NCBI GenBank assembly: GCA_947381415.1
Contig: CANCVB010000008.1
Coordinates: 34,450 to 98,449, forward strand
DNA: 64,000 bases
Direction: 5' to 3'
Source: Burkholderiales bacterium
GTDB lineage: Bacteria; Pseudomonadota; Gammaproteobacteria; Burkholderiales; Burkholderiaceae_C
Shown here: positions 8,623-18,221 of the stretch, piece after piece
Layout: each line of letters begins with the position of its first letter
Numbering within the stretch: the stretch's first letter is position 1
Made by a program: the position numbers and the translations under genes
Notes under the pieces: model-generated
Seen by the model: only the letters and a program-made list of their open reading frames with translations
The model's database searches: none
What the model was told of the DNA's origin: nothing

Positions 8623-8895
8623 TTATGGGCTCTTTGTATCGATATTGATTATTTTTGGAGCCTCGGATGGTTCGATAGGAGGCATTTTCGGTAAATGCGG
8701 TGGAATTTTTTCTATTTCAGGTCTAGGGGTGCTTGGTTCAATATTGGCAGGTGGAACCACAATTTCTGGGTCAGTTAATGCGGGTTTAATCACAATCGAG
8801 GCGATTTGCAAAACTTGTTTGCTCAAAGCAGTTGGTGTGATGGTATAGAGAAAAACAGCCAACAAAACACTTTCGCTGAATCTAAACGAATGCAT
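8623..8895 (-). CDS. Proline-rich exported small protein, unknown function
   Basis: 90 residues from the ATG at 8895 (MHSFRFSES); the longer frame would run into the SDR gene. A hydrophobic signal-like segment (VLLAVFLYTITPTALS) is followed by a proline-rich tail with repeated PP and P-x-P units (PPANIEPSTP, KIPPHLPKMPPIEP), suggesting an extended periplasmic spacer or low-complexity protein. Last gene of the fnr-DUF1269-SDR group, 19 bases after the SDR stop. No family recognised. Confidence 0.5.
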   Translation of the reverse strand: MHSFRFSESVLLAVFLYTITPTALSKQVLQIASIVIKPALTDPEIVVPPANIEPSTPRPEIEKIPPHLPKMPPIEPSEAPKIINIDTKSP

Positions 8896-8914
8896 CTTTA
8901 ATGTCCAATGTTTG

Positions 8915-9664
8915 TTATCGCGCAAGGTAACCCCCGTCAACAGGGTAAAAGGCGCCAGTGACAAATGAGGCTTTGTCGGATGCTAACCAGGCCACCAACT
9001 CAGCCACCTCAAGGGGGTTGCCCAAGCGGTGCAAGGCATGTGCATCAAGCACAGATTGTTTAGCGGCGGATGTGGCCGATAAACTTTTCAACATAGGGGT
9101 ATCGATATAGCCAGGTCCTACGGCATTGATGCGCAATCCAGCATCGCCATATTCCCATCCAGCAGTTTGTGTCAGTCCTATCACACCATGTTTTGCTGCA
9201 GAGTAGGCTGGCGATCCTGGCGCTCCGACCATGCCCAATACAGAAGTGATATTGATGATTGAGCCTTTACCTAAAGGCAGCATGGCAGCAATTTGGGCCT
9301 GCATACTGTAAAAAACACCGCTGAGATTGGTTCGAATCACTTGATCCCAGGCAGACAATGGGTAGTCTGCTGTCATGATTTTGGGACCTATGATGCCCGC
9401 GCAATTACAGGCGATATGGAGATGACCATATTGCTTTTGTGCCGAAGAGACCAAGTATTGACAGGCCATAGGGTCACCAACATCACTGCGCATCATTGCC
9501 GCGTGTCCGCCGCTTTGACGGATGAGTTCAGCTGTCTCTTCACCCAATTCCATGTTCATGTCAGACACAACGACTTGGGCGCCTTCGCGCGACAGCACCA
9601 TGGCAATTGCGCGTCCTATACCAGATGCGGCGCCTGTGACAAGTGCGACTTTGTTTTTTAGCAT
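8915..9664 (-). CDS. Short-chain dehydrogenase/reductase
   Basis: 249 residues, classical SDR: TGAASGIG NAD(P)-binding motif (10-17), NCAG at about 88-91, catalytic Ser in INITSVLG and the YSAAK catalytic pair around residues 155-159, and a PVDGGYLAR end. The acidic residue after strand 2 (VVSDMN) favours NAD(H). The substrate is not deducible. It is 24 bases downstream of the DUF1269-like gene and probably in the fnr operon. Confidence 0.88.
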   Translation of the reverse strand: MLKNKVALVTGAASGIGRAIAMVLSREGAQVVVSDMNMELGEETAELIRQSGGHAAMMRSDVGDPMACQYLVSSAQKQYGHLHIACNCAGIIGPKIMTADYPLSAWDQVIRTNLSGVFYSMQAQIAAMLPLGKGSIINITSVLGMVGAPGSPAYSAAKHGVIGLTQTAGWEYGDAGLRINAVGPGYIDTPMLKSLSATSAAKQSVLDAHALHRLGNPLEVAELVAWLASDKASFVTGAFYPVDGGYLAR

Positions 9665-9688
9665 GTCAGGGCTCTTGAAATTTTCAAT

Positions 9689-10201
9689 TTATTTTTCTTC
9701 AAAAGTAAGTTGTTTATTGGGCCCAGACAACATGCTGCGCGCGTGTTGCATTTCAGATTCATTTCCATGAACCATTAACAAGAATTGGTCAGCTTTTAAT
9801 GCAACTTCATATTTGATGGCGTTGGCTTGGTCAATTCCCAATTCCAGCATGGCGCAAACCAGTGCAGATAAGCCGCCAATGACTACCGCACCTTCTAATG
9901 CGCTTACCAATACGGTCACAACCGGTCCTGCCATGGCAACCATTCCAACGCCTGGAAGAATGAACACAGCAGGCGCAAACAGCAGACCCCATATGGCGCC
10001 CCAAAAAATACCAAACTTTCCCCATGAGCGTATGCGATCCCCTTTGGTATAAAAGCCTAAAGGGTGTTCCTCTGTGTGATACCCGCGCCCAACCACAGAC
10101 AGGTGTTTCATATTGAAACCAGCCATTCCCAGTGACCGAACAGCATTTTCAGCATCAAAATGTGTTTCATACACATAGACATTCGAGAGTTGATTTTCCA
10201 T
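9689..10201 (-). CDS. DUF1269-like membrane protein (stress-type)
   Basis: 170 residues. The start resembles the YflT/17M domain (VYVYETHFDAENAVRSL then LSVVGRGYH), followed by two hydrophobic segments rich in glycine (FGIFWGAIWGLLFAPAVFIL and VTVLVSALEGAVVIGGLSAL) and a soluble tail (KADQFLLMVHGNE). Such proteins are often called permeases but are better described as stress-associated membrane proteins. It starts 19 bases after the fnr stop and is probably under the same promoter. Confidence 0.7.
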   Translation of the reverse strand: MENQLSNVYVYETHFDAENAVRSLGMAGFNMKHLSVVGRGYHTEEHPLGFYTKGDRIRSWGKFGIFWGAIWGLLFAPAVFILPGVGMVAMAGPVVTVLVSALEGAVVIGGLSALVCAMLELGIDQANAIKYEVALKADQFLLMVHGNESEMQHARSMLSGPNKQLTFEEK

Positions 10202-10220
10202 TGCGAGTTCTCTTTATCTG

Positions 10221-10952
10221 TTAGTTTGTGTTGATTAATTTCTCAAGAGCCAGCGTGTTGACTATTTTTAATTCGCGGTTTTTTAAACTGATGATGCCTG
10301 ATGTAATCAGTTTAGAAAAAGCACGGCAAACTGTTTCTTGTGTCAGACCCAGGTGATGGCCTATTTCAATACGTGACATACGTAAGATCAATTCAAATTT
10401 TGAAAAACCTCTTGACGAATATCGATCGCTTAAATTCAAAATAAATCTGGCTACTCTTTCTAACGCCGATAGTTTTTCGCGCATCGCCAGTTCTCGATTT
10501 TCACGAACAATTTCCACGCTGAGACGATGGTGAAAATGGCGTTGAAATGCTACCGAATTGCGTGACAGCTTTTCAATTTCATTAAAAGGTATGACACAAA
10601 CTTCTGAATCCTCTAATGCAACAGAATTTGATTGGTACTGCTGGTAAGCAATTCCATCTAAGCCCATGCTTTCACCATTCATGTGAAAGCGTAAAAGTTG
10701 AATTTTTCCGTTAGCGGTATGCGTCGTTGTTTTGAAAAAACCAGTTCGAATGGTGTAGACCGCATGAAATTTCATGCCTGTCTGGAATAGGTGATTCCCT
10801 TTTTTGATTCTTTTGCGTAACTGAACCAGTTGGTTGGCATCTTTGAGTTCCAATTCATTCAAATTTTCGGGCAAGCAAAACGTTCGTGATCTGCAGTTAG
10901 TGCAATTGATGGCAGAAATAGATTGCACTGGTGTTTGGAGTTGAAGTGACAC
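10221..10952 (-). CDS. fnr: FNR-type oxygen-sensing regulator
   Basis: 243 residues. Four cysteines at 17, 20, 26 and 119 match E. coli FNR Cys20, 23, 29 and 122 with a constant offset of three, so an oxygen-labile 4Fe-4S cluster is expected. The C-terminal helix-turn-helix (IGHHLGLTQETVCRAF) keeps the Glu and Arg that read TTGAT (E206, R210), but the Ser between them is Cys209 here. It should activate or repress genes at TTGAT-N4-ATCAA boxes; one perfect box lies at 5463. It heads a run with the DUF1269-like, SDR and proline-rich genes. Confidence 0.9.
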   Translation of the reverse strand: MSLQLQTPVQSISAINCTNCRSRTFCLPENLNELELKDANQLVQLRKRIKKGNHLFQTGMKFHAVYTIRTGFFKTTTHTANGKIQLLRFHMNGESMGLDGIAYQQYQSNSVALEDSEVCVIPFNEIEKLSRNSVAFQRHFHHRLSVEIVRENRELAMREKLSALERVARFILNLSDRYSSRGFSKFELILRMSRIEIGHHLGLTQETVCRAFSKLITSGIISLKNRELKIVNTLALEKLINTN

Positions 10953-11264
10953 AGTGTTTACCTTTGTGAAAATTTAAAAGTAAATCTATCTTTACAAAAT
11001 ATTCAAATTTGTTCTGTGCGCTAACGTACGGTTAACATTTTTTTTAATAATTAGACTTGCCAAAGATTTCTCGCCCTAGGTTGTTTGCCATAAAGGTTTG
11101 AAGTGCAAATACGTATCTCTTCAACTGGTAAATGGTTTTGACGTGATGTTCTGAAACCCATGTTTGATGGATGACATAGTGACTTGGTCTTTTCAGGAAA
11201 GAGCAAATTTTGTTAATTTATCTCTCTAAACTTTGCATCAGTAATTTGAGTTTTGTATCTTTCG
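10953..11264. promoter_or_regulatory. Divergent promoter region between fnr and a Crp-family gene
   Basis: 312 bases without a gene, strongly AT-rich. It holds the TGTGC-N6-GTACG motif (11015-11030) followed by GTTAAC and an A/T tract, but no perfect FNR box. I see no small ORF with a ribosome site and no terminator. It presumably carries the promoters of both divergent regulators. Confidence 0.5.
11015..11030. promoter_or_regulatory. Crp-like motif TGTGC-N6-GTACG
   Basis: The left half and first three spacer bases (TGTGCGCTA) are identical to the perfect palindrome at 8573; the right half is degenerate (GTACG for GCACA). It lies in the divergent fnr / Crp-family promoter region, 63 bases from the fnr start. 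Function inferred. Confidence 0.35.
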
Positions 11265-11936
11265 ATGAGGCCTTCAGTGTTTCCTTTTCCTAATGAGTTG
11301 ATCGCTCAACTGCCATCTGCAGATCAAGTTTTGTTGATTGAAAATGCAAGACTGGTTGAATTGAAAACGGGTGATGTATTGGTATCACCAGATGCAGACC
11401 AACCTTTGATTTATTTCATGACCAGTGGTTCAGTTGCTTTGTTTGTCTCTCATACATCGGGGATTCCCCAATCAGGATTGGCCGTTGGATTGATAGGGCG
11501 AGAAGGCGCACTGGGCCTGCAAGCTGCCCTTGGTCTCGGGGTTGGAAATATCAGTCTGATCGTTCAGTCCAACGGATTTGCTTATGTATTGAAAGCACAG
11601 AGACTCAGACAACTGATGAAGCGACACCCCAATTGGTTGAAAGTGTTCTACCGAAATTTATGGTTTCTTTTTCTAGACATCTCGCGATTGGCCGCTTTGT
11701 CACAAGTGCACGATATCAAACAGCGATTGGCTGATTGGTTGCTCATGAGTGATGTTCGGTGTGGCCATGAAAACCTTTTCATGACGCATGAGCATATGGC
11801 CCAAATGCTCGGCGTGCGACGAGCAAGCATTACTTTGGCAGCTAAACAATTAAAAGATATGGGATTTATCGACTATTCCCGCGGGCATATTAAATTATTG
11901 AACAGGCCAGCTTTGGTAGCTCTGGCCTCACCATGA
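11265..11936 (+). CDS. Crp/Fnr-family transcriptional regulator
   Basis: 223 residues from the ATG at 11265 (a TTG twelve bases earlier is also in frame). It has an N-terminal cNMP-binding-like barrel, a long dimer helix and a C-terminal helix-turn-helix with recognition segment MLGVRRASITLAA, close to that of the 7805-8524 regulator. It has no FNR cysteine set and no canonical cAMP cassette. It is divergent from fnr. The ligand and targets are unknown; location beside the pilus locus makes pilus control possible. Confidence 0.83.
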   Translation: MRPSVFPFPNELIAQLPSADQVLLIENARLVELKTGDVLVSPDADQPLIYFMTSGSVALFVSHTSGIPQSGLAVGLIGREGALGLQAALGLGVGNISLIVQSNGFAYVLKAQRLRQLMKRHPNWLKVFYRNLWFLFLDISRLAALSQVHDIKQRLADWLLMSDVRCGHENLFMTHEHMAQMLGVRRASITLAAKQLKDMGFIDYSRGHIKLLNRPALVALASP

Positions 11937-11939
11937 CAT

Positions 11940-12167
11940 TTAGGGTTTATTGATTTGAGTTGTGGATATTGATTTTTGTTCAAACTGTTTATTGAGCAAA
12001 TCAATTTTTTGACTGAGAACCAATATTTCAGCTTGATTGATCACTGTTGCCACACTCCCTCTGTATAAATTTGTTAAAGAAATAATCAAGGCCAGCAGTG
12101 CCACGATAAACCCTGCTGCAGTCCACATGGGAATATTCTTAGCTTCAATAATGGTTTGTTCGTACAT
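11940..12167 (-). CDS. Small single-pass membrane protein at end of tad operon
   Basis: 75 residues from the ATG at 12167, which is preceded by AAAGGAAAC. One transmembrane helix (MWTAAGFIVALLALIISLTNLY) is followed by a helical tail with heptad-like hydrophobic residues (INQAEILVLSQKIDLLNKQF), likely a short coiled coil. It is 32 bases after tadC and same-strand, so probably the last gene of the tad transcript. No family recognised. Confidence 0.55.
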   Translation of the reverse strand: MYEQTIIEAKNIPMWTAAGFIVALLALIISLTNLYRGSVATVINQAEILVLSQKIDLLNKQFEQKSISTTQINKP

Positions 12168-12199
12168 GGTGTTTCCTTTTTTCTTTGAGGGTGGGTAAA

Positions 12200-13150
12200 T
12201 CAGGTCGTTGTTATTCTTGGAATCAAAATTTGCATGATATTGATGACAGCAGGACCCATCAGTACTGTGAGGAGTGATGGAAATACACAAAAAATGAGGG
12301 GCAGTAGTATTTTTACTGGCAATTTGGCAGCAAGTTCCTCTGCTTTGAGACGACGATTATTTCTTAAAGTTTCGGAATGAACGCGTAAAGATTCAGCCAT
12401 ACTGGTTCCAAATCGATCCGATTGAATCAACATTGATACCAATCCATCAATCTCTTCGAGTCCAATTCGAAGTGCTAAATTTTTGAGCGCATTGGTTCTG
12501 GAAGCGCCGGCGCGAAGCTCTAAACCTAGCAGTAAAAATTCTTGAGCCAAGGCATGACTTTCTAACTGAATTTCTTTACCGACGCGCTGAATTGCCGCAT
12601 CCAAACCCAGCCCTGCCTCAACGCATACGCGCAATAAATCCAACGCGTCGGGGAATGCCAGGAAAAGTTCGTGTTGCCGCAGAGAAACCATGCGATCTAA
12701 GATTCCATTGGGTAACATATAGCCAACGATAGACGCCAATGCCATGGCCGTCAATATCAACCCCCACGGGATGTCCTCGATAAACGAAACGGCAATTAAA
12801 AATACAGCCATTGGCAGCACAAAGGTAAGAAGCAATTTAGCCGTAAAGAAATACGTCACTGCATCTGATCGATTCAGGCCTGCATTACTGAACCGAATTC
12901 GCAGAGGTGAGGTCAACCATTGTTCTGCGTTCATGGTTGCACCGATCAAGGGTTCAAGCCATTGCTTGACCGGATTTGATAAAGGCTTCGTAATTTCTAA
13001 CACAGAGGGAGAGACGGGCGTGGTGCTGAATAAGTTGATGATTCTTTTTTCGAGTCGAGTTGGAAGCAACATATCAAGAAGCGCAACAGCGATCATCACA
13101 GTGACTGCAAAAATCACTAATGAAAATATCAAGGTGTAAGTCATTGACAT
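12200..13150 (-). CDS. tadC: Tad pilus inner-membrane platform protein TadC
   Basis: 316 residues of the T2SSF/TadC family: hydrophobic N-terminal helices, the conserved cytoplasmic stretch FPDALDLLRVCVEAGLGLDA, a DRFGTSMAESLRVHSETLR segment and a C-terminal helix pair ending in MGPAVINIMQILIP. With TadB it forms the platform that couples the ATPase to Flp pilin assembly. It starts four bases after the tadB stop. Confidence 0.93.
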   Translation of the reverse strand: MSMTYTLIFSLVIFAVTVMIAVALLDMLLPTRLEKRIINLFSTTPVSPSVLEITKPLSNPVKQWLEPLIGATMNAEQWLTSPLRIRFSNAGLNRSDAVTYFFTAKLLLTFVLPMAVFLIAVSFIEDIPWGLILTAMALASIVGYMLPNGILDRMVSLRQHELFLAFPDALDLLRVCVEAGLGLDAAIQRVGKEIQLESHALAQEFLLLGLELRAGASRTNALKNLALRIGLEEIDGLVSMLIQSDRFGTSMAESLRVHSETLRNNRRLKAEELAAKLPVKILLPLIFCVFPSLLTVLMGPAVINIMQILIPRITTT

Positions 13151-13154
13151 GGAT

Positions 13155-14126
13155 TTATATTTCTATTCGAATCATTCGCCACATCCACCAAATGCCAATG
13201 GACATGAGGATGAATGAAAATTCAAGCATGCGAATTCCAGTGGGATCGGTCCACAATTTAGCGATGAATTCTGGATTGACAATGCTCAATATGCCACCGA
13301 TGGCAAATGGCAATATTCCCAATATCCATGCTGACAATCGACCCTCAGCAGTCAGTACCCTGACAGTTCCTGCTATTCTTTGTCTATCGCGAATCAGTGA
13401 AGAAAGTGACTTCAGAATTTCAGTGAGGTTCCCACCTGTTTCAAGCTGAATCAATACGGCAACAACAAAAAATCGCAAGTCACTGCTTGCCACCCTGTGG
13501 GTCAAATGGTGCAACGCGATTTCTGTTGAAATGCCAAAATTAATTTCATTAAACGTTGTTTGAAATTCATTTTTGATAGGCGCAGTACCTTCAGAACCCA
13601 CCATCAGCAATGCGCTAGAAAATGCATGTCCTGCTTGCATGGCACGCGCCATTAAATCAAGTGTGTCAGGTAATTGATTTTCAATTTGAAAAACGCGTTG
13701 TCGGCGGCGACTTTGAAGATATAGCAGCCAAAATGCAGACGGTAAGACTATGCTGAGAAACATAAAAGCGAAAGGCAAGCCGACATGGCCTGCAACACCA
13801 AGGGACAGCACCGTGAGGCAAGCTAGGCGAAGCAGGAAAGTTCCTACATTCATACTTAGTCCTGCCTGCGTCAGAAACACATCCAATTTATCAATATTGG
13901 GAATGTTGAGCAAGAGTTTGTTGAGAAATCTATATTGACTGAGTTGCCTGGTTTTCACCAGCGACAAGGATTCAAGGTGTAATTCCCCCGTGATGACCTT
14001 GAGTCTGTTTTCTATATTGGTTGTGTTTTCACTCCAATAGGTATTCCACACACTCTCCGCGCCCATCACTAAAAAAATGACCGCCACAAAAACCAGTGCA
14101 ACGAATGAGATCATGTACCAATTCAT
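13155..14126 (-). CDS. tadB: Tad pilus inner-membrane platform protein TadB
   Basis: 323 residues, T2SSF family. An N-terminal membrane helix is followed by FLNKLLLNIPNIDKLDVFL, the QLPDTLDLMARAMQAGHAFSS region characteristic of TadB, the ETGGNLTEILKSLSSLIRDR coil and two C-terminal helices. It partners TadC as the pilus platform. It lies between cpaF and tadC with gaps of three and four bases, so the order matches standard tad loci. Confidence 0.93.
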   Translation of the reverse strand: MNWYMISFVALVFVAVIFLVMGAESVWNTYWSENTTNIENRLKVITGELHLESLSLVKTRQLSQYRFLNKLLLNIPNIDKLDVFLTQAGLSMNVGTFLLRLACLTVLSLGVAGHVGLPFAFMFLSIVLPSAFWLLYLQSRRRQRVFQIENQLPDTLDLMARAMQAGHAFSSALLMVGSEGTAPIKNEFQTTFNEINFGISTEIALHHLTHRVASSDLRFFVVAVLIQLETGGNLTEILKSLSSLIRDRQRIAGTVRVLTAEGRLSAWILGILPFAIGGILSIVNPEFIAKLWTDPTGIRMLEFSFILMSIGIWWMWRMIRIEI

Positions 14127-14129
14127 GGG

Positions 14130-15425
14130 TTACTCGCGGTTTCTGCTTGGGTCGTACAAATCTTCTCGTAGCAAAATTCCTCGGGTACGAAGTCGTTGTT
14201 CAAATTTTGGTCGTATTCCTGTCGCCAAAAACTGACCCTGGACCACACCCGAAGCAGCGACGCCAGTTTGTTCGAATTTGAAAATCTCCTGCATACTTTC
14301 AATCTCACCTTCAACCCCAGTGATTTCTTGCAAGCTGGTGATTTTTCGTTTTCCGTCTGAAAGACGAGATATTTGAATCACCACAGAAAGTGCTGAACTG
14401 ATTTGTTGGCGCATAGCCCGAGGGCTCACCAACATGCCTGCCATGCTCATCATGTGCTCTAAGCGTGTGAGTGCATCTCGAGGTGAATTGGCGTGTATGG
14501 TGGTCATTGACCCCTCGTGACCCGTGTTCATGGCTTGCAGCATGTCCAATACTTCTGGGCCACGTACCTCTCCCAAGATAATTCTGTCGGGGCGCATTCG
14601 CAGACTGTTGCGTAACAAGGCGCGTTGTGTAATTTCACCTTTGCCTTCGATATTTTGGGGCCTTGACTCGAGTCGAACCACATGTGGTTGCTGAAGTTGC
14701 AATTCAGCAGCGTCTTCGATAGTGATGATTCGTTCAGTAGCAGGAATAGCGCACGAAATGACATTGAGCAAAGTTGTTTTACCTGAGCCAGTGCCACCGG
14801 ATACCAATAAATTGACTTTTGCTTTCACCAGACCCTGTATCAGTTCAGCCATCTCCGCTGTAAGGGTGTTGAAATCAATCAAATCCTGCATAGCGTAGGG
14901 TACGACTGAAAAGCGCCGTATTGACAAGATAGGACCATCAAGTGCCAATGGCGGAATGATGGCATTGACACGAGAGCCATCTGGCAATCGCGCATCAACC
15001 ATAGGGCTTAATTCATCGACACGGCGGCCAATGCGGGAAACAATTTTATCGATGATGCGTAAGAGATGTGTTTCATTATCAAAGTGAATGTCAGTGAATT
15101 CAATTTTTCCCTTGCGCTCAACGTACACTTTGTGAGGACCATTGACCAAAATATCTGAGACGGAGGGATCTGCCAACAGGGGTTCAATCGGCCCCAAGCC
15201 CAACATATCGTTTTGAATGCTTTGAACGATGGCATGGCGTTCCAATTCATTGATAGCCAAGCCATCTTCATCCAATAGCTTTTCGCCCAACAATTTCAAA
15301 TCGACACGCAATTGTTCTGGCGTCATTGATTCCATGGTTCGCACATCCACCATGGATAGAATTTTTTGATGAATTTTTGTCTTGATATTTTCAAAACGTG
15401 AAAGAGGTTCCAAATGGGGTGGCAT
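14130..15425 (-). CDS. cpaF: Tad pilus assembly ATPase (CpaF/TadA)
   Basis: 431 residues of the secretion ATPase superfamily: N-terminal helical domain, Walker [11 protein letters not shown] around residues 209-218, a His/Asp box region [15 protein letters not shown] and the [16 protein letters not shown] segment typical of CpaF. The hexameric cytosolic ATPase drives Flp pilus assembly. I use cpaF rather than tadA to avoid confusion with the tRNA deaminase gene in the same window. Confidence 0.95.
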   Translation of the reverse strand: MPPHLEPLSRFENIKTKIHQKILSMVDVRTMESMTPEQLRVDLKLLGEKLLDEDGLAINELERHAIVQSIQNDMLGLGPIEPLLADPSVSDILVNGPHKVYVERKGKIEFTDIHFDNETHLLRIIDKIVSRIGRRVDELSPMVDARLPDGSRVNAIIPPLALDGPILSIRRFSVVPYAMQDLIDFNTLTAEMAELIQGLVKAKVNLLVSGGTGSGKTTLLNVISCAIPATERIITIEDAAELQLQQPHVVRLESRPQNIEGKGEITQRALLRNSLRMRPDRIILGEVRGPEVLDMLQAMNTGHEGSMTTIHANSPRDALTRLEHMMSMAGMLVSPRAMRQQISSALSVVIQISRLSDGKRKITSLQEITGVEGEIESMQEIFKFEQTGVAASGVVQGQFLATGIRPKFEQRLRTRGILLREDLYDPSRNRE

Positions 15426-15429
15426 GCTG

Positions 15430-16602
15430 TTATTTCCCCATCAGTCGGTTAATCCAACTGACCGGCTTGGTGCTTTTTGCTGGTTGGAATTCACGGGTCA
15501 TTTCTTGGATGGTTTCTACAATTTCGTTGTTGGGGTTGACCTGAAGAATAGACACGCCTGTGTTGATGGCTTGGGCCACATCTTGAAAACTACTGGCAAT
15601 GGTGTGGTTCACTTTTAGACCCACTACTTTCTCGATTTGTGCCAAATCAATGATGTCATTTTTTTCATAACGGTTCACAATGAGGCGAAGTTTGTTGTCG
15701 TCATACCCCAATGCTCGACACTTTGCCACCAGTCGCTTAGCGTCACGTAAAAATGGCAAAAGGCTCTCCATGACCAAATAGATGACATCTGCCATGTCTA
15801 ATGCTTGGGTAGTCAATGGCGACATCACCCTATCCACATCCATCACCACCATGTCATAACTCATGCCTGCAATTTCAACCAGTCGTTCAAGCTGTGATGG
15901 ACTGATGGTATAGCTGAATTCAGAATCTTCAGGCGCAGAAAGTAAGTCAAAATTATGTGCAACGTGCAAAACACTTGATGCCAAAAGTTTGGTATCTAAT
16001 CGCTCAATTTGTCTGGTAATGTCGGTAATATTCGATTTTCCTGGTTCAGGAGAAACGTAATAGACTGCATCGCCTCCATGTAAATCTAAATCGAGAAATA
16101 TCGTGTTCAGGCCAATTTTTTGAGACAAATAGTATGAAAAATTTGTTCCCAAAAAAGTGGCACCACTGCCGCCTTTACAGGAAAGAAATACAACTCGCTT
16201 TGCGCGTTGTAGAGGTTCACTGGGGGGTGATTTTTTACGCTGTGACAGTCGATGCAGCGCATCTGAAAAATCATTGTTAACCAATGGCATTAACAAAACT
16301 TCACGCACACCGGCTTGCATAGCTGCAATCATCACCTCTGCTGGACGTTCTGGAGTCAGAAGAACGATTTCTTTGGTAGGAAATTCTTTGATGAATTTTT
16401 CAAGGCCAGCGATGTCCTTCAAATGCTGAGAAGTTGCACACTCTGTAATCAATACCTCACCAATGATTTGACTAAACAGGTCATCAAGGATGGAATTTTC
16501 TTCTCGCAAAATAGTCTGTACAACATCGTAGCCTTCATTGACAGCACTGTGTCGCAGTAACTCAATTTGATCGGTTGACCAAGCAATGATCGTGGTTTTC
16601 AT
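15430..16602 (-). CDS. cpaE: Tad pilus localisation protein CpaE/TadZ
   Basis: 390 residues: an N-terminal receiver-like (atypical, ARD) domain up to about 120, then a MinD/ParA-type ATPase domain. The P-loop reads SCKGGSGATFLGTN, the deviant Walker form seen in TadZ, followed by DLDLHGGDAVYY and VVMDVDRV. CpaE/TadZ positions the pilus machine at the pole. It starts 23 bases after the lipoprotein gene and ends four bases before cpaF. Confidence 0.92.
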   Translation of the reverse strand: MKTTIIAWSTDQIELLRHSAVNEGYDVVQTILREENSILDDLFSQIIGEVLITECATSQHLKDIAGLEKFIKEFPTKEIVLLTPERPAEVMIAAMQAGVREVLLMPLVNNDFSDALHRLSQRKKSPPSEPLQRAKRVVFLSCKGGSGATFLGTNFSYYLSQKIGLNTIFLDLDLHGGDAVYYVSPEPGKSNITDITRQIERLDTKLLASSVLHVAHNFDLLSAPEDSEFSYTISPSQLERLVEIAGMSYDMVVMDVDRVMSPLTTQALDMADVIYLVMESLLPFLRDAKRLVAKCRALGYDDNKLRLIVNRYEKNDIIDLAQIEKVVGLKVNHTIASSFQDVAQAINTGVSILQVNPNNEIVETIQEMTREFQPAKSTKPVSWINRLMGK

Positions 16603-16625
16603 GGGTAATTTGAATTGAAAAATGT

Positions 16626-16910
16626 TTAGTGATTACCAAATCCAACACCTGTTCCCGTATTGAATACATTGGAAGGTGTGGCTGGTGTTTCAAAAGATTT
16701 TTGATATCTGTCAATACTTGATTTCGCAGCTTGACCATCCATCAGTGGTTGAGTCGATTCAAGCTTTCTTGCTGTTGGATGGACGTATTGCGCAGTGATA
16801 GATTGTTTGAATGCATTTCCAAAGTTGTCATCCACAGCAGAGGATTGTGGCGGCGCAACACATCCGCTTAAAAAAGCGCTGGTCAAAACTGTTAAGTGAA
16901 GTTTATACAT
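16626..16910 (-). CDS. Small lipoprotein of the tad locus
   Basis: 94 residues with signal peptide and lipobox (FLSGCVAPP, Cys17). The mature part is polar and Ser/Thr-rich with no recognised domain. It lies between the secretin and cpaE genes, ten bases after the secretin stop. Position suggests a pilotin or periplasmic accessory role comparable to RcpB-like lipoproteins, but this is only by context. Confidence 0.65.
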   Translation of the reverse strand: MYKLHLTVLTSAFLSGCVAPPQSSAVDDNFGNAFKQSITAQYVHPTARKLESTQPLMDGQAAKSSIDRYQKSFETPATPSNVFNTGTGVGFGNH

Positions 16911-16919
16911 GGATGGCTT

Positions 16920-18221
16920 TCAAGGCTGAGTGGTTGACTCTGTTGTTTTATCTGGGGTGGCATGGGTACCCTCCATGTGACCGTCCCAGTGAAATTCTTT
17001 GGGTGTGGGTTCAATAAAGCTGTCGGTAGGAAGAGAAGGAGCTTGCTGTAATGCTTTTGTAAGTCGTGGTGTAACTACAAAAACCAACTCGGTTCGCTGT
17101 GATTGGTACTCTGTGCTTCTGAATAAAACGCCCAAGATTGGAATTTCACCCAAAACAGGAAACAGTTTTACCGCTTCAGTGACATTGCTTTTGATCAAAC
17201 CGCCTATGACAAAACTCTCGCCGTCATGAAGTTGTACGGTTGTGGATGCTCTTCGGGTTGTGATGGAGGGAAGCACACTGGATTGACCTGTTGTCGTTGT
17301 GACAGTGGTACCCACCAAAGAAAGTTCAGAAACTTCTGGGGTCACGCGCAAATTGATCAAACCATCTTCCAGCACTGTGGGTGTAAATTTCAATCCGACG
17401 CCGTATTCACGTTCTTCGAGTGCAATGGTGCTGCTGCCTGTGCCATTTACCTGCGGTACGGGAATAAATATTTTCCCTCCCGCTAAAAATGAACCCTCTT
17501 GTCCACTTATGGCTGTGATGGTCGGTTCAGCCAATATTTTCACCAAGCCTTTTTTTATTTCAGCGTCAAGACTGATGGTGTTGCTTCCATTCTTCATTGT
17601 GACGACGCCTGAACCCGTGCCCAGTAAGGAAGAAACAATTCCGATACTGGTGTTTCCACTGCTGCGTGATCCGTTAATGCCAACACCCAGTTCATTGAGC
17701 AAAGTTTTAGACATCTCTGCAACTTTGACTTCTAACATGACTTGCTGTGACCCTTCAACGCGCATAAGGTTGATAACTTTTTTTCCATCTGTGAATACTT
17801 CAGCTAAAGTGAATAGACGATGAAGTTTGATGGGGTCAGACACAACGCCACTCAGGACAATGGTGTCACCCAAAACATCAATGCGAATATTTTTTTCTTT
17901 TGGAACCAAGTACTTGAGACGTTCTCTTAAATTTTGAACATCCAATGCAACATTCAAATCCATGATGGTGGTAGCACCATCTTTTGTCCACACCATGATA
18001 TTGGTATTGCCAGGTTTTTTGCCGAGTAAATACACCTCACGCGAATTGATCAACATGACGTCAGCGACATCAGGATTACCCACAGCAAGCCGTGTGGCAT
18101 CAGAGCTCAAGGAAAATACTTGCGATTTGCCGCTGGTTAAATTCACCAGAGGAGTGGATTGTTGTGACAGCGCGGGTAAGACCACCATCAACCAACAGAG
18201 TGAGAAAGTTAAACGCATCAT
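16920..18221 (-). CDS. cpaC: Tad pilus outer-membrane secretin RcpA/CpaC
   Basis: 433 residues: signal peptide (cut near ALS), an N-terminal pilus-formation domain (LTSGKSQVFSLSSDATRLAVGNPDVADV), a BON-like segment (IRIDVLGDTIVLSGVVSDP) and the secretin core with KVAEMSKTLLNELGVGI and the late VIGGLIKSN and FPVLGEIPILGVLFRS signature. It forms the outer-membrane channel for the Flp fibre. The stop is ten bases before the lipoprotein gene, and its ATG touches the cpaB stop. Confidence 0.94.
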   Translation of the reverse strand: MMRLTFSLCWLMVVLPALSQQSTPLVNLTSGKSQVFSLSSDATRLAVGNPDVADVMLINSREVYLLGKKPGNTNIMVWTKDGATTIMDLNVALDVQNLRERLKYLVPKEKNIRIDVLGDTIVLSGVVSDPIKLHRLFTLAEVFTDGKKVINLMRVEGSQQVMLEVKVAEMSKTLLNELGVGINGSRSSGNTSIGIVSSLLGTGSGVVTMKNGSNTISLDAEIKKGLVKILAEPTITAISGQEGSFLAGGKIFIPVPQVNGTGSSTIALEEREYGVGLKFTPTVLEDGLINLRVTPEVSELSLVGTTVTTTTGQSSVLPSITTRRASTTVQLHDGESFVIGGLIKSNVTEAVKLFPVLGEIPILGVLFRSTEYQSQRTELVFVVTPRLTKALQQAPSLPTDSFIEPTPKEFHWDGHMEGTHATPDKTTESTTQP

